A stretch of 64,000 nt of DNA from Batillaria attramentaria (lineage: Eukaryota; Mollusca; Gastropoda; Batillariidae), in NCBI GenBank assembly GCA_018292915.2, contig JACVVK020000193.1, forward strand, positions 1 to 64,000. The letters run 5' to 3'. This document shows, one piece after another, positions 42,778 to 55,739 of this stretch. A program made the position numbers and the translations under genes. The notes beneath the pieces were generated by a model, which made no database searches, had not been told where the DNA came from, and worked only from the letters and a program-made list of their open reading frames with translations. Every line of letters begins with the position of its first letter. The stretch's first letter is position 1.

Positions 42778-45700
42778 TCAGTACATTCCTTTATTCATTT
42801 TTTTATCTGCCATTGTGCGGCGATTATGATTAGCCCGGGCTCCCTTGTTCTTTTCTTTAAATCTCCGGTTTCGTAGAACATCCTCACTCTGACCTTGACC
42901 CCTGCCTCGGCCCTTTACATCGTATTTTTGGGCTGCATTCTGCTGACGAGCAGCTCGCTTCTGTTCCTGCTGGGCACGGCGTTTGGCTGGATCCTGAACA
43001 AAGCTGTCACGCTGCTGTTCTTCCTGTAGACATTCATAATACAATCTACTCTTTACAACCATGTCAAGAACGTTACAGCCATCACCCTTCACAATTTACA
43101 CTCAAGCTGGTAGTGGCAAGCTCCACATCAAAGTAACTTGTAAAGCAGTCACCCATGACATCTGATGTCAAATCTGTAAGCAGGGGTTTTCCGTGCAAAC
43201 TTAATCTGTCGTCTTGATGCTAATACTTTCAAAACTATGTACAAGTAGGTGATCTAAGTTGTCATACACGGGACAAGCACAGCTGACATGAACAGTGACT
43301 CACAGCACTAGGCAGCTGTCTCAAGTAGTGACATGTTGACAGGCAGCCCTGTGTTTCACACTCCCTCTCATGCTCCTTACTGTCAACTACTGACATTTAT
43401 TACAACCACCACCAAAAAGCACTGCACCTCTTCTGATGAATCCTCCGATTCTTCAGATTTAGGGGCACGCTGTCGGAGCACCTGGGGCACAGTGAAAGGT
43501 CTGCAACACATACATACAAAAACATGCACTCATAAACTGCCCGACACTCATACACTGCCCGACACTCATAAACTGCCCGACACTATGTTTGTCTGAAAAT
43601 ATGATATGGAGAGTTGTTCTTTCAAAACAGAGCTAACTGACATTACAGAGAATGTTTGGAAGTGCATCAGTGATCACTACTTGTTATGAGTAGTCATCTT
43701 TCTGCATGGCACTGCATCACAAGTGTCCTACTGCATAAAGTGGGCTGACGTTAAATGAAAGTTCTGTGAACTAAATGCTGATGACATTTCCAGCAAATAC
43801 TATCAGTCTTACCTGCGCTGAGTCAATTCATCAGCAGAATCAGCATCATCAGCCCCCACGTTGTTTGTGTCATATGTGTCGTCATATTCATCGTCATACA
43901 TCTGACTGTCGTACATGCTGGGGACATCCATACTGCCATATGCTTCATACAGAGACTTCAGCTGTCTGATGGTGCCTTTGTCATCCAGTGATGCCTCTTG
44001 ATCCCTGACCAACACGAGTCAGTGCTCCATATATAATTATACAGATGCATATGTTCAAGTCCAACATGCTTAAGTCAAACTTCGGATAAGTCAAACCAAA
44101 ACATTTTTCCCAGCCACACTTGTTCTTTGTATGACTAAAAGTGTGTGTGTGTTGGAGGGAGGGGGGATTCAAAGGGGGAAGGGGCACAGGGATTTATACA
44201 CACTGTTTTTGACCCCCTTACCCCATATGCTGTATATCAGAAGCCTATGTCTTCAGTCCTATGGTGAGGCCAAACTCTTACATTTCACACTCTAGTCCAC
44301 TAAGGGAGGCTAGGGTCGGGGGGGGGGGGGGGGGGGGGGGAGATCTCAGATCTCCCTTATAGCCTGTCTCCGCTACCAGTGCATGGGAAACACATATACA
44401 CACACCAATAATAATAATACTAATGAGAATAATAGTAATGGTGTATTGTGGAGGCGCTTTACCTAATAGCTTCAAAGTGAACCAAACAATGCATGCTGAC
44501 TAAATTCCATGCATTTTCTCACACAAAAGAACTGAACACATTTCCAAAATTTAAGTTTCGCAATTTCTGAACTGCATTTAGTTTCAAATTCTGTGGTGTG
44601 AATATTTCTGACTGAAGCAGTGATGGAAGAAGCAGGAGTACCCAAAGAGAACCACAGACAACTGGCCCAAATACCGGTAAACGATGCCACAGGTCGAGAG
44701 AGAGAAATTCTTTGCCCAATGTGGGACTCGAAACTAGCCTCTCGCATTGGTTATTTAAGTCTTTACCACAAGACCACCGACTATCTAAAAAAAAAAACCC
44801 AAAACCAAACTACATGTACCTACAGAGGTTCAGTGACATGTCAGTTTTCAGGAGCATGTTGAGTGTAATTACTTCTAGCAGTAAACTTGTGCTGACCAGA
44901 GGAAATAAAGTATCAGTTTCTGAATGGAACTGGGGGGTTGAAAGAATGCAACTCGCTTAGCTTTGAAGCCCTCTTTGATATTAGACCTTGTCGTCATCAC
45001 AGACAGCTGAAGTCAAACTTCGGATAAGTCAAACAAAAATCTATTTCCCCTACGAATTCGACTTAAGCGCATTTGACTGTGTCACTAATGAACTTGTAAG
45101 CATCTTTATCAGCAATTGTAACAAACACTTGTAGCCCATTTTACAAAAACGAGTTTCTGCCATGCATAAATGCAAGGCTCCCAGTAAGCATCACTTCAAA
45201 ACTATTATCTTTTCTGTTTAGTTAATTCACAAAAGCACTTTACGAGTATGTCCAATTTAATGCAAAGGTTTTATCAAGAAAGAAATGTCTGATATCCTGA
45301 TGGACTGCTAACATGTAATTTCTGATGCCCATAATGCCAAGGATAACACATTCTGAACATTTGACAGTGCTCATTTTCAATGCTTTGCAAGTAAAAAGAA
45401 AAAACAACAACAACAACAACACTATTCTACTGAAAAAGCAAATAATTCACCCACTGCAAATGCATGCAGGTTTACTATCTGTGATAACCTTTAGAGAATG
45501 CCACCCCTGACATCGGTAGATTACTTCTAACACTGCATGACCCTAATGATCAGCCTTCAGCCTGGGACATGGCACAGCAGGCAAACACCAAGTAGAGAAC
45601 AACCTGCATTTTGCTTTACAGCTCACCTCTTGCCTTTGTGGATGCGATTCAAATCAACCGAACCGCTGCGGAATATGTCAAACTCGTCATTATCGTAGAT

Positions 45701-48700
45701 GTTGTGCCTGGTGTCCACCATTGTAGGCTCACTTGCCTCCACTGCTGTTGTGCTGTCCCTGCACACACACACAGACACACACACACTTACTCCCAATGAC
45801 TGAAAGAGAATTTAATTAACTGCACATGTTCACTATCTTCTTTGGGAAAGATGTCACATACAATCGCCTCAGTTTGGATACTACTTGTCTATTGGGAAAA
45901 TCACTGCCATGCCACCTGGTTGGCACTGTGAAGAGTCTGTCACAAGTGTTGAAAAAAAGAGTACTGAGTAGTGATTGAGCCAGTCTTGAATAATGATTTT
46001 GCATGGATATACATGTATACCTTACATGCAAACACAGTTCCAGGTTTAATGTTTCAGTGACAATAAGTATTACCCTCCCTATCTGGAGAAGGGCAGCAGC
46101 ATCTCACCTTTCCTCAGAGAAGTCGAGACCCTGAAGGGTCTGAGGTAACTTGTCCTCCAAAACAGCACTAACCACTTTCTCTGGATTGAAATCAAACTCC
46201 TCAAGGGCTCTCTGCATAAAAGCAATCACAGCAATGGTGAACCAATTTCAAGTCTTAACACATTAATTTCATTATTGTACTCATGTACCGTATTCATTAG
46301 GAAGACAAGCATTTCAGATCTGATCCAAGAAACGCAAGTAAACCTAAAGCAAGGAACACTCATTATTCAACAAATAAGACACAACTGTTAAAAACCAAGA
46401 AATAAAAACCAACCTGTATAAAACCGGTGCCAAGATGAGGAAGCAGGTCTTGCACAGCACAGATCAATGAATCCAGTTCCACACCACTGACAGTGCGAGC
46501 AGATGCTCCCTGTATGCAAGTCGCAGAAACAAGGAAAATGAAGAACATTGATAGGTGACAACAAGACTACTAGACAAGCTCATTAATGATATGACTGATG
46601 TCAACACACCTGAGTTTTTACCCAATGCTCATCAAGCAAAAGTACCATGAATGGGACTCGAATCTGACCCTTCACATGGGTGACAATTAAGTCTTCATCA
46701 CTAGACCACAGACCATTCTGGAGCAAAATGACAAATTAGCTACAGAGGTTCAGTGACATGTCAGTTAACACAAGCATAATTAATTCTAGCAGTAAGCTCA
46801 TGCTGACCAAGGGAAATAAACTGTGTTTCCAAACCAAATTTCGGGGTGAAAGGGTGCAACTCCTTTAACTTCAAGCTCTCTTCGAAATTCGACCTTTTCT
46901 GTCAAACTTTGGAGAAGTCGAACAAAAATCCATTCCCCTGCGAATTCGACTTATGCTTGTTCAACTGTATTATTTTTTGCATAAGCTGATGGACAAATAA
47001 ACAGACAAGTCATTGGAGACCAGAAATAAACTGCAATCATCCAGATGGTATACTGACTTCAAATGATGTGGAGCTCTCGATAGGACACTCGCTAACTGTA
47101 GTAGAAAAACAGACTCATGACAACAGAGTCCCATGACAGATAAACCATGTGCTGACTGCCAGCATGGGAAATTGAATAATAAGGTAAAGTTTCCTGTAAT
47201 TGTTTACATTGGAGCATGACTGAAAAAGGGTCTCCAATAAAATGACACCCTGAATAACAAATCAGCGAGGTAAAGTGTACACCAGTCACTCTCACTTCTG
47301 GTTCTGTGTGAGTGGATATATTAGAGATTAGGGAAGTAAAGTGGACACAAGTCACTCTCACCTCTGGCTCTGTGTGAGTGGATATATTAGTGAGGCAAAG
47401 TGGACACAAGTCACTCTCACCTCTGGCTCTGTGTGAGTGGATAAATTAGCGAGGTAAAGCGGACACAAGTCACTCTAACCTCTAGTTCTGTGTGAGCGGA
47501 TAAATTAGTGAGGCAAAGTGGACAGGTCACTCTCACTTCTGGTTCTGTGTGAGCGGATAAATTAGTGAGGCAAAGTGGACACGTCACTCTCACTTCTGGT
47601 TCTGTGTGAGTGGATAAATTAGTGAGGCAAAGTGGACACAAGTCACACTCACCTCTAGTTCTGTGTGAGCGGATAAATTAGTGAGGTAAAGCGGACACAA
47701 GTCACTCTAACCTCTAGTTCTGTGTAAGCGGATAAATTAGTGAGGCAAAGTGGACACAAGTCACTCTCACTTCTGGTTCTGTGTGAGTGGATAAATTAGT
47801 GAGGCAAAGTGGACACAAGTCACTCTCACCTCTGGCTCTGTGTGAGTGGAGACTACAGCACTACAGCCACCAGCTGGTCCTGTTGTCTGCTGTCTGACCC
47901 CATTCGCTGTGCCCTGCTGTGCAGTTGGTGGACAAGGCGATCCATCTGGACTGGTGCGGCCGCCAGTGTTGGTGTTGCCTTTTGGCTTTTTGCGCTTGCC
48001 ATGAGCAGCGAATGCACTGTTGATGGCGTCCTGAATGTACTTGTAGTGGGCTTCATCACTGTCACTGTCAAGGAGCCAGCTAATTGTACACACTCTGACA
48101 GCCTTCTTTCTAGTCTGGTTCGTACTTTATTGTTGCTACTGGCTTGTGTTTCTGTCATTTCTTTAATAAAAAGTCACACTGCAATCATATTTGCGACTAG
48201 AAAAACTTAGGAATTGGATAACTCGGGTTTCAGGTGTGCCAAATACTGCAATCAAGCTTATGCCACCAAGAGATAAGCTGCAAACACACTGAAAGGAAAA
48301 GTTAATCCTTGTATGCTTCCAGAGAATACACCAGAAGCTATGCCATTTAAAATAACATAACAGCAAATCAGTAATGTGTACCTGAGACTGAGTATGTTAA
48401 CACTTTACCTCGAATAGTACTACATGCAATACTAGTACTGACTCCTTGCTTAAGTTCCTAACCGTGCCATTGCTTGTGACTACACATGTTGCCAGATAAT
48501 GTGATATATGTTGTAACTGACCCCAAATGCAGTGAAACTGAAAGCGAAAGCAGTGATGGGGTATAACTTGATGAAAATGGTACCGGTACTTGAAGTTGCT
48601 AACTGAACATACAGCTTGGTAAGAAAGGATACACATCACCTGAAGACTGACAGAAAATATCCATGTCATCTTGAAAGCTAAACTGTCCCTCATAGTCTGC

Positions 48701-48918
48701 AAGGAATCTGGAGAGAGAAAAGAAAAACAGAACACAGAAGGAATTTTATTTCAAAGAAAGTATCGCTTTAATAATGCCTAAGATGCAAAAGTTCCTTTTC
48801 CAGCTACAACTGTCAGTACAGATACTGACTTGAAACCTGTACTCACCTCTTCTCTCCCAGTACTGCTGACATTGTGGCCAGGAAATCTTCTACATGCTTG
48901 TTGACTGCATCAACATTG

Positions 48919-48987
<69 letters not shown>

Positions 48988-51228
48988 ACACACAAAGGAA
49001 ACAGAGTCATTACTGAACAAGGAAGGCATCTTCTTGTCGAGTGCCAATATGCCAACTTATTATTTATTTATAGATCTACAAGTAAACTTTTGCTGTTGAC
49101 CGCAAGTGTACACTTATCAAGTTCTGGTAACTGTTGCAAAGACAGCTATATGTAGTTAAAAAAAACAACAAAAAAAAACAAAAAAAAACAAAAAGGATGC
49201 AAACAAATGTTTTAGGCTTGCAATAAACCTCTACCCTTCAAAGCAAAGCATGCAACAGATTTTTCTAGCTACAGCCATACAGAGAGTGATGTGCTGTGCT
49301 GACCTCGGATCATTCAGGACTGGCTGCAGACAGGTGTTATCCACCACCAGGTGAAAAGCCATCAACAGGTGTGTGCGGGCTTGCTGCAGCTTGTTACGCA
49401 ACAACTTCTTTTGCCTGAGTGACAAACACAAAACTTCAGTCACTACTTCACAAACAAACCCACTCTTCTAAGGTTGTGCAAGCCGAGTTGTGGCGCTAAG
49501 ACACTCAAAAGCTTCTCCTAGAAGATGACTTTACACTTAGTGACCACAAGAGAGACACGCAAGTGTCTGCACTTCAAAACATATCAAGAGTCCTGTGCCT
49601 GTTAGAGGCATATGAAATATGTCAGCTCATAACACAGTCTGTGCAATTTTCAACTGCTAATAAAACACAGCTTACACTGAGTATTTCTCCCAGTTATATG
49701 GGGGTGAGCGGTGGTCTAATAGGTAGTGAGTCAGATTTAGCCGCTGCGCTACTGAACGGGCATCACCAATGCCATGGCGATGGGTTCGAGCCCAGGTCGA
49801 GCTTGTGATATGTGATACCGATTTTTCCTAGCTGCCGGGATGCTCATTGGGGGTTTCTTTCCAGGTCATCTGGCTTTCCTCCCCCAGCAAAATTGTAAAA
49901 AAAAATAATAAAAAAATGTATGTAGGCTAGGTATTAGGTGGCGCTGCACCGCGGCGCGCCGGGAGAAGCAGCCCGAATTTCCCGAAAGGGACAATAAAGT
50001 AGTCAAAAAAATTAATAAAGAAAAATAAATATTAATAAGTAAAGGTGAGATAGTGACCAAACTCAGCTCTACTGTCAGATGACAAGAGAACTTAATACAT
50101 GTATATGCTTATCAATATCCATGAAGCCTTCTACTAAGTAATGGCAGAACTGTGTCTGTGGAACAAGTCTACACAACAGCTAAAACTCACCTCACACTGT
50201 CAAACTGCCTCTGTTTCATGCTGGACTGGAAGGCTGGTATCACTTTCTCATATGCATGAGCTAGGCTGCAAATACACCATACAAAAGTACATGTACATCA
50301 GACAGGGGTGGAACAGAGAGACTGTTTAAGTGATTAGATTTTCAAACAAATGAGGCCTTTGGCTTAACTGTTCCATATAGGTTCTGTAATCCGAATGCAT
50401 GTAAATGGCCCTCAACAATTCAATTTTTATTTATTTATTTTTTTTTTTTTGCTTGAAGCAGACCTGCATGCAACTGAGGTCCCCCCCCCCCCCCCCCCCC
50501 AAAAAAAAAAAAAAAAAAAAGGACAACAAATATGACCCTCACCACACCACCATCTTCCTACATAACAACAAAACAACAACAACAAAACAACAACAACAAC
50601 AAAAAAAACCCAGCTGTAGTGTGTACAGCCGGTTCCACCCAGTGATTCAGAAGAAAGGTCTGTACCATGCTCAAAGGTTACAAGAACAACACAACAAAGT
50701 GTTTAACCTCATCCTGCAGATAAACAGACACAACTGCTGCTCAAGAGAAGAATACTGTGTTGATTTGCCAGAGATATTTTTGTCAATTATAACTACATGC
50801 ACTTACTGCTGACAGAAGTGAAACTGATGGAATATGGCACTAGCAGGGGGGTATATAGTCAAGAACCCAGTGAGAGTGACAGCTGTGTCAGCCAGGTAAA
50901 ACAGCACATCTTGAAACTCTGATAACTCCATGGTAACAAGGTCTGCTTCAACAGAACATCCCCCTTCCGCCAGTTTCTGAGGTGTTAGTCCTGACGCGTC
51001 AGTCTCTAGTCCACATTTGATACAGATGTTGCTCAACACCTGCAGGCAAACCATAGAAGCTCGAAGGTCACATGCATAATGTTATTTCTAAACCTGTCCC
51101 TGACAAAAATTCACGAAGAAAAAGAAAAACACCCCAAGAACTGTTTTATCATACACGTCCATCCATGGGGTCTTTACTGTTTCAGGTAGCATCAACATTA
51201 GTCGTGTCTCAGCAGAAGATTATGCTTG

Positions 51229-51269
<41 letters not shown>

Positions 51270-52981
51270 ACAGAAAAAGAGGAGAAAAGATGAATCAATT
51301 ACATAGTTCCTCAGTCTGTCATTAGCAAACTTAAAAATACTTCTTCCAGTCTTTGTATGGCCTGGTCCATGTACCTGGTTTTGTAGACATGATTCAATGT
51401 TATGTGAGAGTACCTGTAAAATTGTTGGTACAGCATCCCTCAAGTCATCCAAGTAATGTGGCTGATGTGTAAAGATGTTGCCCACCATTTTGGACAGAAG
51501 AGCTGTGTTATTACGTCCATACAAAGCACAGAGGTCCAGTATTTTGGGAATGTCAAAGAGGAAATTCTCATATATGATTTCCCCAAACACCTCAGGTGTC
51601 AGCAAGTTGTCCTGCAATACAAAACCATATCACCGAAATAAGAAGACACACACTTTGCTAAAGGGCACCATTCCCGCATAAGGGCCAAGCCATGCAAAGC
51701 CATGCCAAACGAACATTTCACTGTAGTCTTTTGTACAAAATTTACCATGAAATAAGTGTACACATGTTAACCCTTTCTGCACTGATACTACTATCATATA
51801 TATGTCTGACGCTGGCTGACTTGAGGCTCCGTGGTGACAAAAACTTGAAGAAGCCACCTTCTTTTGGCCATTCATTTTACCACATGAAAAACATACACAA
51901 TGGTAACCAATAACAAGAAGGTCACCAGTCCAATACGTTGTTTCCATTCAATGACCTGCTGTCATCACGGTCGTTCTTGTGTATTCCTCACAGGGGAGGA
52001 ATACAACACACATTCTCTCTCTCTCTCTCCCTCTGAATGGGTACAACTGACACTGGGCTTGTCAGACCAAACTCTCTCTCTCTCTCCATTTTGTTTAGAT
52101 TAGAGATGTTCAGCAGAGATAAAAAAATGACATCAAGCATGTTGAGATGAAAGTAATCAAAATGTTTTCTGTGCCTCTTTTCATAAGCAAAACCCCAAAC
52201 AAATGATGTCGTGTCATTCGCCTAGCTGGCTGACATCACTAACTTTATGACGTGTGCGTGGTTGTACATGTACTTGTGTACAATCAGTTTGGTTGGAATG
52301 AATTCCTGTAACAAAGTCATCCCCCCTTCATAGAGTTACTTCCCGCAGGCCTGATTGACATCTGACAAGCGATTGCTTACTGGTTTCCGGGAAGAAGAGA
52401 AACACCCACTCTCTCTCTTAGACGCGCGCATGTCTGTACGTGCATGCTGGAGTTTCCCAAGGCTGCCAGCATAACGTCAACTCGAAATATGACGTCAGCA
52501 AAATGACACATGCTTCGTTTCTTTGATCTTTGTGAGGCGTGTGGTTTGTGGAGGAAATGTGCTTAGAGCACAAACTTTCAACTGATGATAACAGCTGCAG
52601 TGATTTTGAGAATCTTTTTGTCTATTTTTTATGAAATCAGACACATTATCTCCATACAGTATGAGCGATTTTGAGATCTAAAATGGGTTCACCTGCGCTG
52701 TCAAATGTGTACGGTTTACGTCAAAAGTACAAGAGTGACTACCTCCAAAATTCACTCTGTTCAGAGTCGATATTCATGCTATCAACACCCAAAAATTGGA
52801 GTGATTTAAATAAATTTTACACCTGTAAATACCAGACAACCAACTTTTCTCAAAAGGGCGATAACTCCAAAATCACAAAAGCAATCACCAAGCGCTTGGT
52901 CACTCTATTCAATGACCTTGGTTTATTATGACACCCCAAATCTGAAGCTAATCGGTTGAGTATTTTTAGAGATACTGACCT

Positions 52982-53023
<42 letters not shown>

Positions 53024-54131
53024 GCACACACACACATACAGCACTCACTGCAGCGGATAAGTGCATTCAGGAGCATCATGCCCATCAGTTACAATGTCAC
53101 CATTGTCAGACATAGACTTGCATCATGTCTGTGCGGAGAATGCAAGCGATGTGCATTTGTGCCACAAAACTTGACTTTGAATGTGGAAATTTTGGCCTGT
53201 CCAATAATGTTGTTTCCATTACTATGAAATATAAAAACAGGAAACATATTTAAGGGAGACCACTGCAAGAAATCTGTAACTGCTAGCAAACAGTGGAACA
53301 GAGCAAAAGATTCTGCACATAACTGACTGTTATGACCATAGTCGTTGCGCGGCACTATGACAAATTGATATTGACTACAGTGGTTGTAGGAAACCCTCTA
53401 CCTCCTGTTCTCTTCTCTGCCAGCCGAGTGAAAAGTGGAATGCACTACAAACCTTTGACTCCTTGTATGTGGCCATGCGAACATAAGTGAGGAAGACCAG
53501 GCGAGTGACTTGATCATGCAAATTGCGGGCATCACTGGGCAGCTCACAATACATATCATGTGACCTGCACGCAAATGTACATGTACACGTGTCAATTTAA
53601 CCAAGTATCTTGTAGAATTACCAGCTGCAAACCCTTTATGTGCATCCTATGTGAAGGAAAGCAACTTGTAGCGATAGTGATGGTCTTCCCCTTGGTGAAC
53701 ACTGATTTTATTGTACTGGGGCAGATGTCCTGATAAATAGTTAGGTTAAGAGCTATCGTTAGCAAACCCTGCTAACTGGGTGCTGCTGGTGGGCTGTGAG
53801 GAAAGATGCATGGGGGGGCTGTTTGCATCCATCCATCAATCAATCAATCAGTCAATTATGTCAGATACAGAATATACTCAAATCATCACTGACCTTGGCG
53901 CAAAGCGAAGAAAGGACTCTAGCATCTGATGCAAAGTTTCATCAAAAACTGCCTGGAAAAGAAGTGAAAAAGTTTTTATAGTGGAGGGTTTTATACAACT
54001 GCTCTAGTCACAAATCACAGCTGCAACAAGCGCAAGTGCTTGCAATGTATTTACACAAAGGCTATTTACAATATTCACAAAGTATATCTACAGGAAGAAG
54101 ACAAGCGACAGAAGAAGAGGAAGAAGAAGGG

Positions 54132-54164
<33 letters not shown>

Positions 54165-55690
54165 CAGCGCAAGCCTAATCCCAAACTCAACATAGAAACC
54201 GCTGACCTATGTCCAAAGTCCTAGTGAACTACATACAGTCTAGAAAAACTGACTGAAAACATGATACACACTATCACCAGGCCTCAGTGCACAGAAAGAT
54301 AGATGGAAGGAGGACAATAACTACACAGAATGAAAAAACAGAATAGTCAGATCCAAATGTAACTCAAAATCTTCAAATACAACTACTGCTACACACCTGA
54401 AGGAGATGTGAGCTACACCAGGTCTCAAGTGAATCTGACTAGCCTGAGAACTACAAACAGAGCTCACTTCTACTAGTTCTAAACTATTGGCACTGGTCAG
54501 GTATGTTATTTATAGTCTGCTGCACAGCAGTATCACACATGAACTAGCACGCACCCACACAAGCACTGGTTTACACACACACACACACATGCAGAGGCTC
54601 AGACACAGACACACCTCCAATACTGATGTAACCTGTTTGTTAAAGTTTGCCGATGACATGGCTTTAGTTGGCATGTTAAAAGACGAAGACTCCCTTGCCA
54701 GTTATTTTTCACTGATTGGTATGGTAGCTAGCTGGTGTACAGAGAGCTTCCTTCAGTTAAATGTGCAAAAAACAAAAGAACTTGTGATCGACCAAAGAAG
54801 AGACTGTGATCTTCCCTTCCAGCCGGTCATTGTGAACGACCACCCTGTGGAGGTAGTGTCTGAGTTTAAGTACCTCGGCACAATAGTAGACAACAAACTA
54901 GACTTCAAACAGAACACTGATTTTATCGTGAAGAAGGCCAACCAGCGTCTGTACCTCCTTAGAAAACTGAGAGCTTTTAATGTTTGTCCTGAAATTTTAG
55001 AAACTGTATATAGAAGTTTAATTGAAAGTGTACTGGCATTTAACATCGTTGTCTGGTACGGCAGTCTCAGCATGAAGAACAAAGCAAGGCTGTCTCGTAT
55101 AGTCAGAGTGGCAGGAAAGATAGTTGGCCTGGGTCAGTACTCTCTAGATGATCTTTATATAAAGGCTGTCAGGAGGAAGGCCACTACAATTGTCAACGAC
55201 CCCACCCACCCCCTCCATGATCAGTTCCAAAAACTCCCGTCTGGGCGCCGCTACAGAGTACCGAGAGCGAGGAAAAATTTGTTTCAGAAATCCTTCATTC
55301 CCTCAGCAGTATCAATTTAAACTCATGACTGTGTTTACTGCCCGTCCCCAGTATGTATAGATTTTATTTGTTGAGATTTTCATAACTGTGCTTGCTCCTC
55401 GGCTGTGTCATGTCCGCTATGCCCTTGCCATCTTTTAGTTTAGATTTCTTAGTTTAGTAGCATAGTATTAGACTTAGACATCACACATTACTTTAGGATC
55501 TGTGTTTAATATGTATGGATTTATATGTCTAGATAAATTAATGTAGGGGTGCGTGTGTGTGTGTGTGTACGTGTGTGTGTGTGCGAGCCAGAAGAAAATT
55601 TTCTGCCATCAACAAACAATAAAGTTATATTGAATTGAATTGAATTGAATTGAATTATATATACACACAGGCAGCAAGCACGCGCGCGCA

Positions 55691-55739
<49 letters not shown>

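Noticed and set aside
42276..42876. Long frames on both strands across the 60-bp minisatellite
   Set aside because: 60 is divisible by three, so any open unit stays open. There is no other coding evidence, and the array lies just past the ASCC2 stop.
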